Positions 6,463-13,804 of a stretch of 38,484 bases of DNA are shown here, piece by piece. Every line of letters begins with the position of its first letter. The first letter of the stretch is position 1. Made by a program: the position numbers and the translations under genes. Source of the DNA: Pseudomonadota bacterium. GTDB lineage: Bacteria; Pseudomonadota; Alphaproteobacteria; Sphingomonadales; Govanellaceae. The notes under the pieces are model-generated. The model was not told the DNA's origin and did no database searches. It was given only the letters and a program-made list of their open reading frames with translations. Where the stretch lies: the NCBI GenBank assembly GCA_003577275.1, contig QEVO01000012.1:1-38484 (forward strand), read 5' to 3'.

Positions 6463-6512
6463 ATGTCGGATGTCAATCAGATGTCGGATGCCGGATGCCG
6501 GATATCGGATTC
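6463..6512. repeat. degenerate ATGTCGG/ATGCCGG short tandem repeat
   Basis: Directly after the CII-like stop, units of ATGTCGG, ATGCCGG and ATATCGG recur about five times in 45 nt. Any protein reading here (SDV, SDAG repeats) looks like by-product translation. Confidence 0.5.
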
Positions 6513-6543
6513 TACCCCAGGTGTGCCGGTAATCTGGCGGCCG

Positions 6544-6759
6544 TTATTGCGGCGCACCGCCGGATCGCAGGTCTTCCAGAAGGTCACCCATGGCGGCGTG
6601 CAGCATGGCCGCCTGTTTAAATGTCATCAGCATGGTTACCAGATGCGATTCGTTGGCGACCTTCAAGCCGACCAGGGGTTGCCGGGCGCCGGTGATATCG
6701 GGGACGGCGATGGTGCCCAGTTCCGCCGGGTCGGTTGGCCGGATGATGATTTCCTGCAT
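6544..6759 (-). CDS. small hypothetical protein on the opposite strand (71 aa)
   Basis: Starts MQEIIIRPTDPAELGTIAVPD and ends in an amphipathic helix (TMLMTFKQAAMLHAAMGDLLEDL). TTGGAG lies 9 nt before the ATG. It runs against the early-right operon in the gap between the CII-like and gcrA genes. The plus-strand frame over it is Cys/His-rich nonsense-like, so I prefer this strand. It may be a small regulatory protein expressed outside lytic growth, but the function is not recognised. Confidence 0.55.
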   Translation of the reverse strand: MQEIIIRPTDPAELGTIAVPDITGARQPLVGLKVANESHLVTMLMTFKQAAMLHAAMGDLLEDLRSGGAPQ

Positions 6760-6815
6760 TGCGGGTGCTCCAAAAATGAATGCCGACTGGCCAGCTTAGC
6801 CGATGGGGAGCCGGG

Positions 6816-7349
6816 ATGAAACCAGCGACCGGGGATCGGCGATCGGACGCGGCGGCGGCGCGGCGGCGGCTGCGGGCCGCCATCCGGCAATTGGCGGCCA
6901 AGGGCTGGAGCGCCGGCAAGATCGCCGAGCGGCACGGCGTCACGCGCTCGCTGGTGGCGGGCCTGGGCCGGCGCATGGGGGTGACGTTCCTGGGGCAAAA
7001 GACGCTGGCGGCGCGCCGCAAGGGTGCTGCGCTGGCGGCAAAGCCAGCCCCGTCTCGCCCGGCGCGGGCTGCGGCGGCGGCGACGGGGCCGGCAAGGCCG
7101 CGCGGCGGGCAAAAACCGCCGCCGCATCTGGCGGGCGTGGCGCTCCTTGACCTGAAGGCGGAGCACTGCCGGGCGCCGTTGTGGGGCAACGAGCGACCGG
7201 ACGCCGCGGCGTTGCGGTTTTGCGGGCGGCGGGTGGCGGCGACGGGCGCCTCCTATTGCCCGGATCACGCGCGGGAATTTTATCTGCCGCGGCGGTCGAA
7301 CCCGCAGCGGCCGCACGGCGGCTATGCTTGGCGGGGTCCGATGCGATGA
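6816..7349 (+). CDS. GcrA-family transcription regulator
   Basis: 177 aa; ATG 6816 has GGGAG 6 nt upstream. GcrA is a sigma70-binding factor of alphaproteobacteria that activates promoters carrying CcrM-methylated GANTC sites. Residues about 19-58 match its N-terminal helix-turn-helix (LAAKGWSAGKIAERHGVTRS, then GLGRRMGV). The linker is Ala/Pro/Lys-rich (64-106), and the C-terminal Cys/His domain is intact: CRAP (C118), RFCG (C136), YCPDH (C148, H151). The usual N-terminal WxxE motif is absent. It is followed with ATGA overlap by the TSCPD gene and then a DNA methyltransferase, suggesting the phage uses host-style epigenetic promoter control. Confidence 0.82.
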   Translation: MKPATGDRRSDAAAARRRLRAAIRQLAAKGWSAGKIAERHGVTRSLVAGLGRRMGVTFLGQKTLAARRKGAALAAKPAPSRPARAAAAATGPARPRGGQKPPPHLAGVALLDLKAEHCRAPLWGNERPDAAALRFCGRRVAATGASYCPDHAREFYLPRRSNPQRPHGGYAWRGPMR

Positions 7350-7720
7350 GCGAGGCGAATTGCATCGGGGAGGGCACTCCCGTTTTAAAGGAGGATGAGG
7401 CGCTGGCGCGGGTGAAATTGCCGGCGCGGCGGCGCTCAGTCAACGTCAAATATGAGCACGGCGGGCGGCGGTTCTTCGCTGGCGTGGGTTTTGACGCCGC
7501 CGGCGTGGTGAAAGAGTTGTGGATCGACGGACCGAAGGCGGGGAGCGGCGAACAGGCGGCACTCCATGACGCGTCCGCCGTGGTCAGCGTGGCGCTGCAA
7601 TACGGCGCGCCGATCGCCGCCCTGGCGGCGGCGGTGGATATGCAGGATGACCAGCCGGTGAGCGCCTTGGGCGCGGCGGTGATGCTGGCGGCGGCGCTGG
7701 AGCGGGAGATGGTGGGGTGA
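7346..7720 (+). CDS. stand-alone TSCPD-like protein
   Basis: 124 aa, beginning at the ATGA overlap with gcrA (MSEANCIGEG). The motif order VNVKYEHGGRRFFAGVGFDAAGVVKELWIDG, then DASAVVSVALQYGAPIAALAAAV and PVSALGAAVMLAA, resembles the TSCPD domain found at the C-terminus of class II (B12) ribonucleotide reductases. No catalytic reductase domain is present, so it may be a partner or regulator of the host nucleotide-reducing enzyme, or a DNA-binding derivative. A longer frame reaching back to 7181 is antisense-like overlap with gcrA and is rejected. Confidence 0.65.
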   Translation: MSEANCIGEGTPVLKEDEALARVKLPARRRSVNVKYEHGGRRFFAGVGFDAAGVVKELWIDGPKAGSGEQAALHDASAVVSVALQYGAPIAALAAAVDMQDDQPVSALGAAVMLAAALEREMVG

Positions 7721-8487
7721 GGCGAGAAGTTTTCGGCGACTGTGAATTAATCTTGGGCGATTGCCTGGAGATTTTGCCGGCGCTGACGGGCGTGGATCAT
7801 ATCATTTGCGATCCACCTTATGAGGCTACGCTGCATGAGGCCAATAAAAAAAACACCTTGGGGCGCAAATTTGCCCGATACGATGGTGGCCGAGGGTTTC
7901 AGCAAATAGATTTTGCATCCATTGACGCCATCCGGGAGCCTTTCGTGATCGCCGCGGCGGCGAAATGTAAGGGCTGGTTCATCGCATTTTGCACGCCGGA
8001 AGGCGTGGCGAGATGGGCGGATTGTGTCAACGCCAGCTCGATGAAATACAAGCGCGCCTGCGTGTGGGTGAAGCCGGATTCTACGCCTCAACTCAATGGC
8101 CAGGGACCGGCGCAGGGGGCGGAGCATTTTGTCTGCGCCTGGGGGGGGGCGGGATACGCGCGCTGGAACGCCGGCGGCAAGCGCGGCGTTTACACTCACT
8201 GCGTGAACGGGCCGCTGCGGCAGGGCGAACACCCCACCGAAAAACCGGTGGCGCTGCTGGCGGAAATCATCCTGGATTTCACCAGTCCCGGGCAAGTGGT
8301 GTGCGATCCGTTCATGGGGTCCGGCACCACGGGAATCGCTTGCAGCGACTTGGGCCGCAAGTTCATCGGCATAGAAATTTCCGAAAAGTATTTCGACCTG
8401 GCGTGCCGGCGCATCGAGGGCGCGCGGCGTCAGCAAAAATTATTTGAAGCGCCGGCGGTTCCGGCGGAACAGGCGTCATTGTTTTAA
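7717..8487 (+). CDS. DNA methyltransferase (beta class, N6-A/N4-C)
   Basis: 256 aa from a GTG that overlaps the preceding stop (GTGA). It transfers a methyl group from SAM to DNA. Motif IV DPPY (residues 32-35) precedes the SAM-binding motif I region DPFMGSGTTG (about 197-206), the beta-class order used by CcrM-like enzymes. A conserved EHPTEKP stretch comes before it. No restriction enzyme is adjacent. The target cannot be read from sequence, and it lacks the C-terminal extension of CcrM. The gene carries an A8 run (7846-7853) and a G9 run (8141-8149), possible slippage sites. Confidence 0.88.
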   Translation: MRREVFGDCELILGDCLEILPALTGVDHIICDPPYEATLHEANKKNTLGRKFARYDGGRGFQQIDFASIDAIREPFVIAAAAKCKGWFIAFCTPEGVARWADCVNASSMKYKRACVWVKPDSTPQLNGQGPAQGAEHFVCAWGGAGYARWNAGGKRGVYTHCVNGPLRQGEHPTEKPVALLAEIILDFTSPGQVVCDPFMGSGTTGIACSDLGRKFIGIEISEKYFDLACRRIEGARRQQKLFEAPAVPAEQASLF

Positions 8488-8498
8488 AGGAGGCTTAG

Positions 8499-8942
8499 AT
8501 GGCGGGGGTGAATTTTGCCGTTCTGATCGGCAATGTCGGGCGCGATCCGGAATTAAAAATGCTGAATGACGGATCGCGGGCGGCGCGGTTTTCGCTTGCC
8601 ACGTCGGAGACCTGGAAGGACAAGACCACCGCTGAGCGCAAGGAGCGCACCGAGTGGCACACCATCGTCGCCTACGCGCCGGCCTTGGTGGAGATCATCG
8701 ACAAGTACGTCAGGAAAGGATCGAAGCTTTATATCAAGGCGCCGATCCGCACCCGCAAATGGACCGGCGGCGACGGCATCGAGCGCTATACCACCGAGAT
8801 CGTGCTTTCGGGTTTCGGCGCCGAGCTGGTGCTTTTGGATAAGGCGGGGCCGGGGCGGCCGGATATTGCCGCTGGCGATAGCTATGGCGCTTCCGCGCCG
8901 GCGCCGGTTGCTGGCGGACTGGATGACGAGATTCCGTTTTAG
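8499..8942 (+). CDS. ssb: single-stranded DNA-binding protein
   Basis: 147 aa with a strong AAAGGAGG ribosome site. An OB-fold SSB: VNFAVLIGNVGRDPELKML, ARFSLATSETWKD, EWHTIVAYAPALVEIIDKYVRKGSKLYI, then a short linker and the acidic C-terminal tip DDEIPF that docks partner replication proteins. It is slightly shorter than host SSBs because the linker is short. It lies just upstream of the primase-helicase, as part of the replication module. Confidence 0.93.
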   Translation: MAGVNFAVLIGNVGRDPELKMLNDGSRAARFSLATSETWKDKTTAERKERTEWHTIVAYAPALVEIIDKYVRKGSKLYIKAPIRTRKWTGGDGIERYTTEIVLSGFGAELVLLDKAGPGRPDIAAGDSYGASAPAPVAGGLDDEIPF

Positions 8943-8970
8943 TTTTTAATACTCTGTCGTTGAGTTTTTC

Positions 8971-11721
8971 ATGTCGGTTTTTCTCTCTCACGCGCTGGCA
9001 TATGCGGCGTTGGGCTGGCCGGTGTTCCCCTGCCATCCCAACGACAAACGGCCGCTGATCGAGGGCGGGTTCACGGCGGCGAGCCTTGATCCGGCGCAGA
9101 TCCGCGATTGGTGGCGGCAATGGCCGGACGCCATGATCGGCGCGCCCACCGGCCGCGTCATGGGGGGCGGGCATTTCGTCATCGACATCGATCCGCCGGC
9201 GGGGCAGGACGCGGACGCCGTGATCGCCGCCATGGCGCGGATCGTCGGCCCGCTGCCCGGCGGGCTGATGGCGCGCACGCCCAGGGGCGGATTGCACCTT
9301 TATTTTCATCAGCCGATGGGGCAGGCGATCGGCAACCGCGCGCACGTGATTGATGGCGTCGACGTGCGCGGCGATGGCGGCTATGTCATTCTGCCGCCCA
9401 GCGTGCGGCGCGGGCCGAAAGCCGTGGCGGACGGCTGCGAGGGCGTTGCCTACGCTTGGGAGGACGGGCATTCCATCGACGAGATGGATGCGGCGGCGCC
9501 ATCGCCGGAAATTTTACGCTTTGTGATGGAGCGGCGGGAGAGACCCCCTCACTCCCCGCTTTCGCGGGGACAGGCACGCCCCTCCCCCCCTGAAAGTGGA
9601 GAGGGGATAAAAAAAGAAGGAGGAGAGGGGAAAAAAGAGACGGGCGGGAGTGACGGCGCGGCGGTGGCGTTTGTGCATAATGAGCGGGTGCGCAAGTTTG
9701 CGCTGTCGGCGCTGGAGTCGGAGACCCGCGCCGTGGCGCAGGCGGGCCGCGGCCAGCGCAACACGCAACTGAACCTCGCGGCGCTGAAATTGGGGCAACT
9801 GATCGCCGCCGGCGCCTTGAGCGAGGCCACGGTGCGCGCCGCCTTGACGGAGGCGGCGGCGGCGTGCGGCCTGATTAAGGATGACGGCGCGCGCAGCGTG
9901 GCGCTCACCATCGACTCCGGCTTGCGCAAGGGCAAGAGCGAGCCGCGCGATTTATCCGCCATCGGCCGGGCATCGCCGCGCGCTGCATGGACTGGCGATG
10001 CGCCGTGGCCGGATGATGGCCGCGCCGAGGGTGAGGGGCAGCCCCCCGACCCCCAAGGGGAGAGAGCGAGCGAGGATCGAACCGCCGCCAACAGCAATGC
10101 CAAGGGCGCGGAGCGGTTGCGGCAGATTGTGCAACAATGCGCCGCCGAGCCGCAAAACGACACCGGCAACGGGCGGCGATTGCGATTGCATTTCGGCGAG
10201 GATTTCCTGTTCGTGCGCGATGTCGGCGCCCATGTGTGGACGGACAGCCATTGGGAAGCGCAGGGCGGCGATGAATGCCTGGTCCGGCTGGCGCAGGAAA
10301 CCGCCGAGCGCATTCATTGGGAAGCGGCCAATCTGGCGCACAGCGCCAAGGACTTGGAAGTCATCCAGGCGGCGGCCGACATCCTAAGCGCCACGCCGGA
10401 CGCCGCCAAGCGCACCGGCGAACAAAACGCCCTGGTGGCGCGCGCCGGGGAGATCAAGGCGGCGCTGGTCAAGGCCAAGTCGGCGCGCCACAAGTTTGCG
10501 ATCAGTTCGGGCAACAGCGCCAAGGTCGCCGCCATGGTCGCCATGGCCGCCGCCCACGCCACGGTGCGGCCGGAAGACATGGATGCCGACCCGATGGCGA
10601 TCAACGTTGCCAACGGCACGCTACGGCTGGTGAAAGAGACGGTGGATGATCCGGACTGCCCGGACCCGGAGGTGACGCGCCAGATCACGCGCTGGCGGGC
10701 GCGCCTAGGCGAACACCGCCGGGAAGACCGCCTGTCGAAGGTGATGCCGGTAGCCTATGATCCGGACGCGGACTGCCCGCGGTGGCGGGAATTCGTCGAG
10801 CGCTTTCAGCCCAAGGCGGCGGTGCGGCGGTTTCTGCAAGCCTTTCACGGCTATGCGCTCACCGGGCTTACCGGCGAGCAGGTGTTCGTGTTCAACTATG
10901 GCCTGGGTGCTAACGGCAAGTCGACCTTCATGGAAGCGCTGGCGCGGCTGATGGGCGCGTACGCCCAGGTGCTGCCGGCCGAGGCGCTGACCGGCGATAT
11001 GCAGCGCCGCGGCGATCAGGCGACGCCGGAATTCGCCCGCCTGCCCGGGGCGCGGCTGGTGCGCTGCGCGGAATTGCCGCGCGGCCAGTGGTTTCGCGAG
11101 AGCACCTTGAAGATGCTGACCGGCGGCGAAGCTATCCTGGTGCGCCACCTGCACGCGCGGTTCTTCGAGTTTCGGCCGATCTTCAAGGCGATCGGCAGCG
11201 GCAACGACAAGCCGCAGATCGGCGGCGTCGACGAAGGCATTTGGCGGCGCATGCGGCTCATTCCCTGGGAGGTTACGATTCCGCCCGATGAGCGGCGGCC
11301 GATGGAAAAGGTGCTAGCGGAATTCATGGCGGAAGGGCCGGGGATTTTGAACTGGTTGCTTGAAGGCGCTCTCGATTACCTGGAGAACGGCTTGATCGTG
11401 CCGCCGGAAATCGCCTCCGCCACCGACGATTACCGCGCTGCCATGGACCCGGTGGGCGAATTCACCGGCGCTTGCGTGACGCCGGCGCCGGGCAACGACG
11501 TGACGGCGCGCGATATGTACTTGGCTTACGTGGCATGGTGCCACGCTAACTCGGTCAAGGCGTTCTCGGAGAAGGCGTTCGCCGCCATCATGACGCAAAA
11601 GGGATTTGAGAAGGAGTCGGGCCGCATCCGCAAATACAAGCACGTGGCGCTCAAGGACGTGCCGGATGATCCAGAATTGACGGGAGGACGGTCGCCGGTT
11701 GCCCCGATGTGGCCGGATTAG
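8971..11721 (+). CDS. bifunctional primase-polymerase / D5-type helicase
   Basis: 916 aa. Residues 1-180 form a Prim-Pol domain (LAYAALGWPVFPCHPNDKRP, HFVIDIDPP with catalytic acidic residues, TPRGGLHLYF, GVDVRGDGGYVILPPS). The C-terminal half is a superfamily III helicase of the D5/P4-alpha type: D5_N-like region, Walker A GLGANGKST (about 644-652), then RLVRCAELPRGQWFRE and IGSGNDKPQIGG. It should make primers and unwind the origin. Two low-complexity linkers (about residues 190-222 and 349-368) come from repeat elements (9539-9645, 10028-10075). No clear ribosome site precedes the ATG, 29 nt after ssb. Confidence 0.9.
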   Translation: MSVFLSHALAYAALGWPVFPCHPNDKRPLIEGGFTAASLDPAQIRDWWRQWPDAMIGAPTGRVMGGGHFVIDIDPPAGQDADAVIAAMARIVGPLPGGLMARTPRGGLHLYFHQPMGQAIGNRAHVIDGVDVRGDGGYVILPPSVRRGPKAVADGCEGVAYAWEDGHSIDEMDAAAPSPEILRFVMERRERPPHSPLSRGQARPSPPESGEGIKKEGGEGKKETGGSDGAAVAFVHNERVRKFALSALESETRAVAQAGRGQRNTQLNLAALKLGQLIAAGALSEATVRAALTEAAAACGLIKDDGARSVALTIDSGLRKGKSEPRDLSAIGRASPRAAWTGDAPWPDDGRAEGEGQPPDPQGERASEDRTAANSNAKGAERLRQIVQQCAAEPQNDTGNGRRLRLHFGEDFLFVRDVGAHVWTDSHWEAQGGDECLVRLAQETAERIHWEAANLAHSAKDLEVIQAAADILSATPDAAKRTGEQNALVARAGEIKAALVKAKSARHKFAISSGNSAKVAAMVAMAAAHATVRPEDMDADPMAINVANGTLRLVKETVDDPDCPDPEVTRQITRWRARLGEHRREDRLSKVMPVAYDPDADCPRWREFVERFQPKAAVRRFLQAFHGYALTGLTGEQVFVFNYGLGANGKSTFMEALARLMGAYAQVLPAEALTGDMQRRGDQATPEFARLPGARLVRCAELPRGQWFRESTLKMLTGGEAILVRHLHARFFEFRPIFKAIGSGNDKPQIGGVDEGIWRRMRLIPWEVTIPPDERRPMEKVLAEFMAEGPGILNWLLEGALDYLENGLIVPPEIASATDDYRAAMDPVGEFTGACVTPAPGNDVTARDMYLAYVAWCHANSVKAFSEKAFAAIMTQKGFEKESGRIRKYKHVALKDVPDDPELTGGRSPVAPMWPD
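9539..9645. repeat. REP-like element inside the primase-helicase gene
   Basis: CCCCGCTTTCGCGGGG palindrome followed by purine-rich GGAGAGGGG runs. It adds a Pro/Ser/Gly/Lys-rich linker between the Prim-Pol and helicase parts without breaking the frame. Confidence 0.55.
10028..10075. repeat. second repeat-derived linker (GGGCAGCCCCCCGACCCC type)
   Basis: A GC-rich stretch encoding EGEGQPPDPQGERASEDR. It looks like the dispersed GGCAGCCCCC-CCCAAGGGGAG repeat of proteobacterial genomes, again inserted in frame. Confidence 0.4.
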
Positions 11722-11990
11722 CGCGAGCATGCGCGAGGGTTTGCGAGCGAGAAAAACCATGCTCGCGGGGTGAAATCGGCAACGGCGTCAAGGGGTTGCA
11801 GGGGACGCCGCGAGGGTGCGAGGGTTTTCCTATACGCATATAAGGAATATTTTGATGAATAAAGATTTATATACACCTATAGAAGAATCCTCGCATCCTC
11901 GCAAAGAGAAGAATAATAAATTGAAAAATAAAAAGAAAAAGCTGGCGAGGCAGAAAAATGAACTACTGCAAAAGCTCGCTGATCCTCGCA
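11722..11990. other. candidate replication origin (iterons plus AT-rich patch)
   Basis: Six copies of the 8-mer GCGAGGRT lie in about 260 bp. On the plus strand they are at 11733, 11810 and 11818; on the minus strand (as ATCCTCGC) at 11887, 11895 and 11982. Two are in head-to-tail tandem on each side of a 61-bp AT-rich stretch (11826-11886) in an otherwise GC-rich genome. A 10-bp inverted repeat (CGCGAGCATG with CATGCTCGCG) lies at 11722-11766. It sits directly after the helicase gene, where P4-like phages keep an origin. Part of it is coding for the next protein. Confidence 0.5.
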
Positions 11991-12649
11991 AGCCGAAAAC
12001 GGCGGCGGAAAAGCGTCGTGTGGCGGCGGATCGGGCGGCGCTGCGCGACGCGGCGGCGCAGCGGCTGGTGGAGCCGGCGGCGATCAATGATGATGATGGG
12101 CGGTTGGTGGGCGTGGCGCGCCGCGTCGACACCATCGAGCTTTTATATCGCCGCAAGCAGATCACCTCGCGCCAGCGCTCGGCGGCGGATTTGTACGCGC
12201 GCTACAGCCACGCCGTTATCGGCGCGCTGCCCTGCGCGCTCGATGTCAGTCGGGTGCGCGGCGGCGTTGGCCCCGGCGCGCCCTCGGAGGCGCAATTACG
12301 GGCGGCGCAGGAACTGGCGGCGGCGGCGCGGGTGCTCGGCATGATCGATGAGCGGGTGATTTATTTCGTGGTGGTGGAGGGGCGCACGGTGGAAGGCTGC
12401 GCGCGGGCGATATTTGGTGGTGATGGCCGCGAGCGGTTGGCGAAGCACGTCGGCCTGCGACTGCGTTGTGCGTTGGAGGTGTTGGCGGACCATTGGTATC
12501 CGTCGGCGCGGGGTGGTGCGGTGCGTGGCGTGCGCTATGCTGAAACTGATACGCGGTCGGCTGCTGGCGTGGTGGAGCGTCCGGTGGTGGCGCATGCCAC
12601 CGCAACGCGGGTCTATGGCTATGACGCTGGCCGCAAGAAAGAGAGTTGA
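11855..12649 (+). CDS. last early gene; DUF6456-like, possible late regulator
   Basis: 264 aa; I place the start at ATG 11855 (MNKDLYTPIEESS) because AAGGA lies about 9 nt upstream, though an in-frame ATG at 11816 exists. Residues 20-55 are Lys/Asn-rich and AT-rich in codons. Residues about 85-225 (VDTIELLYRRKQITSRQRSAADLYARY, then GPGAPSEAQLRAAQELAAAARVL and VEGRTVEGCARAIFGG...GLRLRCALEVLADHWY) resemble the DUF6456 family of alphaproteobacteria. It is the final early gene, directly before a promoter-terminator pair, the place of the late antiterminator Q in lambda. The family match is tentative. Confidence 0.6.
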   Translation: MNKDLYTPIEESSHPRKEKNNKLKNKKKKLARQKNELLQKLADPRKPKTAAEKRRVAADRAALRDAAAQRLVEPAAINDDDGRLVGVARRVDTIELLYRRKQITSRQRSAADLYARYSHAVIGALPCALDVSRVRGGVGPGAPSEAQLRAAQELAAAARVLGMIDERVIYFVVVEGRTVEGCARAIFGGDGRERLAKHVGLRLRCALEVLADHWYPSARGGAVRGVRYAETDTRSAAGVVERPVVAHATATRVYGYDAGRKKES

Positions 12650-12675
12650 CAACCGGACCGAACAAGGCATAGATT
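12646..12675 (+). promoter_or_regulatory. candidate late promoter (pR'-like)
   Basis: -35 TTGACA (12646-12651) overlaps the stop of the preceding gene. With an 18-nt spacer the -10 is TAGATT (12670-12675). A terminator follows within about 12 nt of the expected start point. Confidence 0.5.
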
Positions 12676-12693
12676 TCGGTTTAATAGGAAAGA

Positions 12694-12727
12694 CCGTCCA
12701 GGGTAAGCGCCCTCGGGCGGTTTTTTA
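12694..12727 (+). terminator. rho-independent terminator before late genes
   Basis: Stem CCGTCC-AGGG / CCCT-GGGCGG (one mismatch) with a 7-nt loop, followed by TTTTTT at 12721-12726. It lies between the early genes and the packaging genes. Confidence 0.75.
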
Positions 12728-12743
12728 TTGGAGATTTCCCCGC

Positions 12744-13073
12744 GTGCCCACCATGCCATCGACCTTTACCCCGCGCGGCGATCGCCAGACGCGGGAACGG
12801 GAATATGAGACGGCGCGTCGCAAGGCGGCGCCGTGGCGCGCGTGGTATAGCTTGCCGGTGTGGCGCAAGGGCATCCGGCCAGCGCAGTTGGCCGCCGAGC
12901 CGTTGTGTCGTCGCTGCAAGGCGGCGGGGCTGACGGTGCTCGCCACCGAAGTCAATCACGTGGTGCCGCATCGCGGCGATTGGCAGAAGTTCATCGCTGG
13001 CCCGTTCGAAAGCCTGTGCAAGCCGTGCCATAGCGGACCTGCCCAGCGGGATGACCATCGACCGCGTCGATAG
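12744..13073 (+). CDS. HNH endonuclease
   Basis: 109 aa from GTG 12744, preferred because TTGGAG is 10 nt upstream; ATG 12753 is the alternative. An HNH nuclease of the phage packaging type: RAWYSLPVWRKGIRPAQLAAEPLCRRC (first CxxC), VNHVVPHRGDW, then ESLCKPCHSG (second CxxC). Such nucleases next to terminase are needed for cos cleavage in HK97- and phi-SLT-like phages. It is the first gene after the late promoter-terminator and lies 131 nt before the small terminase. Confidence 0.88.
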   Translation: MPTMPSTFTPRGDRQTREREYETARRKAAPWRAWYSLPVWRKGIRPAQLAAEPLCRRCKAAGLTVLATEVNHVVPHRGDWQKFIAGPFESLCKPCHSGPAQRDDHRPRR

Positions 13074-13107
13074 GGAGGGGGGTGCAAATCTTTGGCACCT
13101 CCCCCCT
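13073..13107. other. strong hairpin in the HNH-terminase gap (possible cos region)
   Basis: GGTGC (13081-13085) pairs with GCACC (13095-13099), and the G-rich and C-rich flanks continue the stem with one wobble and one mismatch. The gap 13074-13204 also holds GCGAAA-TTTCGC dyads (about 13150-13166). A cos site is expected near HNH and terminase genes in phages of this type. There is no T-run, so a terminator is less likely. Confidence 0.35.
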
Positions 13108-13204
13108 AGACACCGGCCTCGGGTATCGCGCGGGTGGGCGCAGAATTGGCGAAATTTTTTTTCGCGGCCTCTGGTTATAACTCATTGAAAGAATTGGATT
13201 ATTC

Positions 13205-13801
13205 ATGACACGCGGACGCCGTCCGGAACCTTCGGCGGTGAAAAAGGCGAAGGGAAACCCTGGGCGGCGGCGAATTGTCGACGCCGCGCCATCTTCCGGC
13301 ATCGACGCGGCGGCGTTGACCGCGCCGCCCGCGTGGCTTGACACGTCGGCCGCCGTTGATAGCGCCGCGGCGCGTGAGACGTCGGCGTTGGCGCAAAAGA
13401 TTTGGAATGAACTGCTGCCTGATTTGCAGCGCATGCAGTTGGTGCAGGCTACCGACAAGAACGCGCTGGCGCGCTATTGTCGGTACGCGGCCGAATGGGT
13501 CTATTACACGCGGACCATCGATCGCGAGGGCGCTTATTACACCACCTCGTCGGAGCATGTGGCGGAAATCCGCCGTCCGCATCCGGCGATGCGGTTTCGC
13601 AAGGACTGCGAGCAGGCGCTGAAGGAGTTGGGTGAAACCATGGGATTGAACCCAGCGGCGCGGCAACGCCTGTTTCAGCAACTGGCGGCGATGGGAAAGC
13701 AGCCAGCCTTGCCGGGCGTTGGCGACGACGCCGCCGCGCCGTCGCCTGCGCCGTCGTCCGACGCCGCCGCGCCGGTGGGTTTTTTGAGTCGCCTGCATTG
13801 A
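13205..13801 (+). CDS. terminase small subunit (P27 family)
   Basis: 198 aa. Starts MTRGRRPEPSAVKKAKGNPGRRR, the usual basic opening of P27-family small terminases, followed by PPAWLD...IWNELLPDLQRMQLVQATDKNALARYCRYAAEW and EIRRPHPAMRFRKDCEQALKELGETMGLNPAARQRL. It recognises the packaging site and recruits the large subunit. The C-terminal 40 residues are Ala/Pro-rich and probably flexible. It ends three bases before the large subunit. Confidence 0.92.
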   Translation: MTRGRRPEPSAVKKAKGNPGRRRIVDAAPSSGIDAAALTAPPAWLDTSAAVDSAAARETSALAQKIWNELLPDLQRMQLVQATDKNALARYCRYAAEWVYYTRTIDREGAYYTTSSEHVAEIRRPHPAMRFRKDCEQALKELGETMGLNPAARQRLFQQLAAMGKQPALPGVGDDAAAPSPAPSSDAAAPVGFLSRLH

Positions 13802-13804
13802 GGC

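Noticed and set aside
6463..6819. Plus-strand 118-codon frame after the CII-like gene
   Set aside because: Begins in short tandem repeats and has the Cys/His/Gln composition of an antisense shadow. The minus-strand 71-aa frame is better supported.
8734..9471. 245-codon minus-strand frame over ssb and the primase start
   Set aside because: Antisense to two well-recognised genes; His/Arg/Ala-rich shadow.
9539..9645. Direct GC-rich repeats as a CRISPR array
   Set aside because: There is no regular spacer-repeat alternation, and the stretch is in frame with the primase-helicase gene.
11722..11766. Perfect 10-bp inverted repeat as a terminator of the helicase gene
   Set aside because: The arms are separated by about 25 nt and no T-run follows; it fits better as part of the iteron region.
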